NCBI RefSeq assembly: GCF_000002425.4
Contig: NC_037271.1
Span: 5,401,878 to 5,465,877 of the forward strand
DNA length: 64,000 nt
DNA from: Physcomitrium patens
Lineage: Eukaryota; Streptophyta; Bryopsida; Funariales; Funariaceae
Reading direction: 5' to 3'
A program made the translations under genes and the position numbers. This document shows positions 59,195 through 64,000 of the stretch, in pieces. Positions within the stretch are counted from its first letter, which is position 1, and every line of letters begins with the position of its first letter. Below the pieces are notes generated by a model. That model searched no databases, was not told the origin of the DNA, and saw nothing but the letters and a program-made list of their open reading frames with translations.

Positions 59195-59298
59195 GTGAGT
59201 AGGAGAGGTTCGTGTTGCTGTGAAGAAGCTAGCGTGAGAGGGAGCTTGGGTTTTTCTCTTACATATCTCCTCAATTACTGCTTTCAGTTATCTTTTAG
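59195..59298 (+). other. Possible 5' UTR intron of polyubiquitin
   Basis: A GAA|GTGAGT donor at 59195 and acceptors TTTCAG (59287) or TTTTAG (59298) could bound a short leader intron ending just before the ATG. Plant polyubiquitin genes often have such a leader intron (family knowledge). Here it is a prediction from splice-site consensus only. Confidence 0.3.
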
Positions 59299-60678
<1,380 letters not shown>

Positions 60679-60734
60679 AATGACTAATTATTGAACAGAA
60701 TGTACCTCCTATTTTGTGCCGTATATGAAATTTA

Positions 60735-60740
60735 AATAAA
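60735..60740 (+). terminator. Polyadenylation signal of polyubiquitin
   Basis: AATAAA 57 bases after the stop codon, followed by GT-rich sequence (TTGTGATTTGTGTG near 60780). Confidence 0.65.
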
Positions 60741-61855
60741 GCCTTGGCTACGTCTGTAAATTGTTCGTACTGGTCGCTTGTGATTTGTGTGACGATACTT
60801 TTAAATTTTGATAATGGACTGAATGGTTTTTGGTTTTTGACGAAATTCTGGTGGGTTTTTCGCAATAATGTCATTGAGGGTGTTTTCTCGAGAATGCCCA
60901 TTTGACATCGGAGTGAATCTGTCCTCGAATATATCCTTGTTAAATACACCTAAAGGAGATTTTACAAAGCCGCAGTTTCGCATAACATTGTTCAATCGCT
61001 CTAATACTCCTATCCGTTCTCCTAATTCGCTTCTGGGAATGTGTTTCTGGCGTGCCTGGTAACCGACGTAAAAGTGGAAATTTGTGTGGAAACGGGGAAC
61101 GTTTATACCCCTTCCCACAAACCCCAGCGCATTGACAGGTTAGCATACCAAATCATACCAGTTATCGATTGTGTTTTACAGAATCACTCGTAAAAGAAGG
61201 ATGTAAAAAACATGTTCCATGTCGGAAATGTAATACAATATCCACACATCATCATAGATTGTGTAATGTTCTAATTCATTCTTCCCGCATTAGGAATTAT
61301 AGTTCCGGAGGACACTACTTTGGACTGGAAAGACCAGGCCCAACATGTCTGAGCCCTTATTTTCAACTGTTTCATAAGTGTCTCCTGTTTCATTCGCAGA
61401 AGTTTTATCAGTTGTGGAGATCGTCTTCCCCAAGTTTGGAGTTCTTTGCATATGAATCCATTGGTTGGTTTTACTTGCAGCAGTTTCAGCTGTTTGAAGC
61501 TTGAAATTGATAGGCTATAACCTGACATCGATGCTGGATGTATCGAACCATTCCTGATAAAGGAGTTGGTAAATTGCAGGTCTACAATACAATTGACGTT
61601 AGTGTTGAATTCACTGTTCCCTTGAAGAAAGAAACGGTCTGAACAAATGAGATTTTTCTGCTCATTTCGACAATCCGATTCCACTTTCCTGAAACACACT
61701 TCCTACACCGTTAGAGCTTATACATGGAAACCGCATTTGGTGGAGCCGATTCGGCAAATTGGGCAGGATCATTTCGCACCATCTGCCATACTTCTAAATA
61801 GTCCCTGCTCATCCCCTGTAGTTTCGTTTAATGCTAGACTTTCACTGCGGGGCAT
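60741..61855. other. Intergenic region between polyubiquitin and PGLP
   Basis: Frames of 60-140 codons occur on both strands (the longest on the minus strand, 61699-61271), but none has recognisable domains, and frames on opposite strands overlap. The right end should hold the PGLP promoter. A plus-strand frame from 61647 reads into the candidate first exon and is discussed there. Confidence 0.4.
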
Positions 61856-61862
61856 TATAAAA
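61856..61862 (+). promoter_or_regulatory. TATA box candidate of PGLP
   Basis: TATAAAA in GGGCATTATAAAACGGAG, about 60 bp before two overlapping ATG codons at 61915 and 61919 and 75 bp before a strong splice donor. Confidence 0.45.
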
Positions 61863-61914
61863 CGGAGCTTTTGCTGTGACCGATTAAACGGTTGCACGGT
61901 GAATTCACAGTTTG

Positions 61915-61937
61915 ATGCATGGCCCAATTTCGCTCTG
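61915..61937 (+). CDS. PGLP: Candidate first exon of PGLP (start ambiguous)
   Basis: The exon ends at a strong donor CTG|GTAAGA (61937/61938). Three starts are possible: ATG 61915 (MHGPISL), ATG 61919 with a good plant start context, GCATGGCC (MAQFRS), or, upstream of the TATA box, ATG 61647 (97 codons, Ser/Arg-rich and transit-peptide-like). Each frame has its own in-phase acceptor before exon 2: 62062, 62088 and 62090 respectively. The long version would send the enzyme to the plastid; the short ones would not. The TATA box at 61856 favours the short starts; the plastid role of plant PGLP1 favours the long one. Confidence 0.5.
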
Positions 61938-62090
61938 GTAAGAAGACAAAACCCTGCATCATGAATCGTGGATATCTTTGCGTGTTTCGACCATAAATTC
62001 GGATCAGCTGTTACTTAATGGGCGCTTTGTCAATTTTACGTCAATTTTTCGGATTATTGCAGTCATGATTTTGAATCACTTTGTACAGAG

Positions 62091-62169
62091 GCAACTGCCT
62101 CGGCCTCTCTCTTAACAAACCCTGCCAAGTTAATCGATAGCGTGGAGACGTTCCTCTTCGATTGTGATG
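62091..62169 (+). CDS. PGLP: PGLP exon 2 (HAD motif I)
   Basis: The frame ATASASLLTNPAKLIDSVET is followed by FLFDCDG, the HAD-superfamily motif I DxDG of 2-phosphoglycolate phosphatase (plant form IDSVETFIFDCDG). The first Asp is the nucleophile. The exon ends at GATG|GTATGA; the Gly codon is split across the intron. The left boundary could also be 62063 or 62089, depending on the start used. The enzyme converts 2-phosphoglycolate to glycolate, the first step of photorespiration. Confidence 0.9.
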
Positions 62170-62494
62170 GTATGATGTTCTCCCCTGAATTCGTTTTATT
62201 AGGGTTTACGGCGGAGGTTTTGGAGTCTTGTGACTTACTGTTTTTGTCGTTCGAAGCGGTCTAGAATCCCTACTGCTAATGTGACGCTTGATTTGCTTCA
62301 GTTATATATATGTATAATGTCCTAGTTACTTATCACATTAAAAGAGTATTCGCGGCCAAAGAGAATTGCCTCACAAGAATTAGAGGCTGATGAAGCCATG
62401 ATCAGATCAGTCGTTTAATCCAGTCGGCATTGTTCCTTCTGACACAAGTAGCTGAAGATGAAACCCAATTGGATTCTTTAAAAATTGTGTGCAG

Positions 62495-62562
62495 GTGTTA
62501 TATGGAGAGGGGATGTGCTGATCGATGGAGTGCCTGAGACAGTTGAGATGCTTCGATCTAAG
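62495..62562 (+). CDS. PGLP: PGLP exon 3
   Basis: 68 bp between GTGTGCAG and AAG|GTTAGT. It reads GVIWRGDVLIDGVPETVEML and then RSK, directly after the DCDG motif: the conserved cap-side segment of the plant enzyme (usual GVIWKGD.LI.GVPET). Phase joins exon 2 exactly. Confidence 0.95.
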
Positions 62563-62665
62563 GTTAGTTTTGAAAGTGAACAACTTCTTGATCCCTTATC
62601 GTTACAATTAAATGGTGCTGCCGAAGTGGGATCATCTAAGGCCACTTGGACTTGCACCTAGATCA

Positions 62666-62905
62666 TTCAACCTTTATGGTCCAGGTTAAGAATTTAGGGT
62701 TTAAGGGGCCGTGTTCAACCTTTATGGTCCAGGTTAAGAATTTAGGGTTTAAGGGGCCGTGTTCAACCTTTATGGTCCAGGTTAAGAATTTAGGGTTTAA
62801 GGGGCCGTGTTCAACCTTTATGGTCCGGGTTAAGAATTTAGGGTTTAAGGGGCCGTGTTCAACCTTTATGGTCCAAGTTAAGAATTTATGGTTTAAGGGG
62901 CCGTG
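62666..62905 (+). repeat. 48-bp minisatellite, five units, in PGLP intron 3
   Basis: Units start TTCAACCTTTATGGTCC at 62666, 62714, 62762, 62810 and 62858, with only a few single-base differences. Each contains AATTTAGGGTTTAAGGGG, that is TTTAGGG plus a variant second telomere-type unit; the fifth unit has TTTATGG. As 48 is divisible by 3 it yields a repetitive open frame on both strands, but it lies between splice sites of a coding gene and is not taken as protein-coding. Confidence 0.97.
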
Positions 62906-62944
62906 TTGAAGGTGTTTATATTTGTTGCTATCCTGAGAATGCAG

Positions 62945-63037
62945 GGCAAGCGGCTGATATTTGTGACTAACAACTCCACCAAGTCGAGAAAGCAATATGG
63001 GAAAAAGTTTGAGATGCTGGGCCTTGATGTCACTGAG
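62945..63037 (+). CDS. PGLP: PGLP exon 4 (HAD motif II)
   Basis: 93 bp, phase 0 on both sides (AATGCAG| and GAG|GTGAAG). It reads [20 protein letters not shown] and then [16 protein letters not shown] is HAD motif II, whose Ser/Thr-Asn positions bind the phosphate. Matches the plant enzyme nearly residue for residue. Confidence 0.96.
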
Positions 63038-63152
63038 GTGAAGCTTCTGGTTCCCATGAATTACCTGAAGATTACTTAGGCTGTTCATCTGTTCAGTAGC
63101 AGCACTTGTTAATTCTTCATCATTCTCATGGTTCTAATGCTGGTGGGTGCAG

Positions 63153-63224
63153 GAAGAGATCTTTTCATCGTCGTTTGCTGCAGCAGCGTACTTGATGTCG
63201 ATCAATTTTCCTTCGCACAAGAAG
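63153..63224 (+). CDS. PGLP: PGLP exon 5
   Basis: 72 bp between GGTGCAG and AAG|GTAGGG, reading EEIFSSSFAAAAYLMSINFP and then SHKK. This is the conserved EEIFSSSFAAA segment of the family. Phase 0 on both sides. Confidence 0.96.
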
Positions 63225-63626
63225 GTAGGGTTGTAAGCATTGTTATTGAAGTTTTTGTTGATGTTATTGTAGCTAAACTTTTCCTGCAAGACATGTATAC
63301 GAAGCTGCTAGAATCTGATGCTCGAGCATTTAACTCTACAACACGAACTTCTGACATAAGAGTATTATATCAATACTCGATTTTCATGTTCTTATGTTTG
63401 GATCGTCTACAAATCCAGAGAGTAGGTTATGTTCCTTTCCAAACAATAGAGAGGAAGGCCTGAAGGGTTTGACACCAACAAGGCAGCTCACTGAATTGGT
63501 CCTTATACTTCATGTAGGATATACGATTGTTAAATTTATGACCTTGTACGTTTATTTGTTATTTTAACATTCAAACGGTTCTGTCATATTACTAAACTTT
63601 TGAACGTTATATGGAGTATGAGATAG

Positions 63627-63698
63627 GTATACGTAGTTGGTGAATCTGGAATCCAGTTGGAACTCAAACAAGCTGGTATAAACTACCTCGGAGGCCCC
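63627..63698 (+). CDS. PGLP: PGLP exon 6
   Basis: 72 bp between GAGATAG and CCC|GTATGT, reading VYVVGESGIQLELKQAGINY and then LGGP; the family form is VYVIGEEGI..EL..AG..YLGGP. Phase 0 on both sides. Confidence 0.96.
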
Positions 63699-63906
63699 GT
63701 ATGTTTCTATACTATCTACTTAATCTTGATGTAAAGTGTTTGCTGAGATTTCTGTTTTCGTATGATCACCTATGGATTGTCATTGCTTTCGGCGATCTGA
63801 AGAAGAGGTAGTCATTCTATTCCATTTCAAATAGTTAATTGGTGCATAATTATGTAGTATTCCAAAATCGCTTGGTAATTTTGCTTACATCTTTGTACTT
63901 TTGAAG

Positions 63907-63966
63907 GAAGATGGAGATAAAAGAATCGACCTCTCTCCTGGTCAGCTTATGCAGCACGATCCTGAT
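63907..63966 (+). CDS. PGLP: PGLP exon 7 (gene continues beyond the window)
   Basis: 60 bp between TTTGAAG and GAT|GTATGT, reading EDGDKRIDLSPGQLMQHDPD. The next exon should begin VGAVVVGFD-like and lies outside the window, as do HAD motifs III and IV (catalytic Lys and the Asp pair that binds magnesium). So only the N-terminal part of the enzyme is present here. Confidence 0.94.
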
Positions 63967-64000
63967 GTATGTCTACACCTGTCTATGTTACGATTGCTCC

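Noticed and set aside
61271..61699. 142-codon minus-strand frame between polyubiquitin and PGLP
   Set aside because: No recognisable domain, overlaps other frames, and lies in the expected promoter or leader of PGLP.
62646..62909. 87-codon repetitive frame with STFMVQVKNLGFKGPC units (and its mirror on the minus strand)
   Set aside because: It is the 48-bp minisatellite, divisible by 3, lying inside a PGLP intron with good splice sites on both sides.

Overview
This window looks like land-plant nuclear DNA, most likely from a bryophyte (moss-type), though the species cannot be fixed from sequence alone. Three plant genes support this: a secreted EXORDIUM-like (phosphate-induced protein 1) gene, an intron-containing 2-phosphoglycolate phosphatase gene (photorespiration) and a six-unit polyubiquitin gene. 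The retroelements are plant-type Ty3/gypsy chromoviruses plus a gag-protease-RT element of a kind I remember from moss and lycophyte genomes (a memory, not a search result).

Layout. Positions 1-9.8 kb are gene-bearing or gene-flanking: exon-like minus-strand pieces near 0.8-1.8 kb that I cannot name, the EXORDIUM-like gene at 3.8-4.9 kb on the minus strand, then about 5 kb with no supported gene. Positions 9.8-57.7 kb form a very AT-rich retrotransposon island. It holds at least six degenerate Ty3/gypsy copies in both orientations, nested in one another, recognisable LTRs of about 550 bp (solo copies with 5-bp target-site duplications), a gag-protease-RT element of a second lineage (38.6-41.9 kb), two copies of a 1.4-1.5 kb TG-ended noncoding repeat, a large imperfect palindrome (30.7-34.8 kb, arms about 1 kb, spacer 2 kb) and many long (TA)n tracts. 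Positions 58-64 kb are gene-bearing again: a possible small minus-strand gene divergent from polyubiquitin, the polyubiquitin gene, and the first seven exons of the phosphoglycolate phosphatase gene, which runs off the right edge.

The retroelement copies decay in a consistent way: tryptophan TGG has become TAG or TGA, CAA/CAG has become TAA/TAG, and LTR ends TG..CA have become TA..TA. This is what deamination of methylated cytosine produces and probably explains the low GC. The insertion order can be read in places: a solo LTR sits 8 bp inside an older LTR (target duplication CATGG), and two solo LTRs of opposite orientation split one integrase gene (TTCAG and CTTCT).

The host genes are not an operon and need not act together. 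Most useful to follow up: the palindrome, a Thr at ubiquitin residue 28 in all six repeats, the ambiguous first exon of the phosphatase gene, and a 48-bp telo-box minisatellite in one of its introns.
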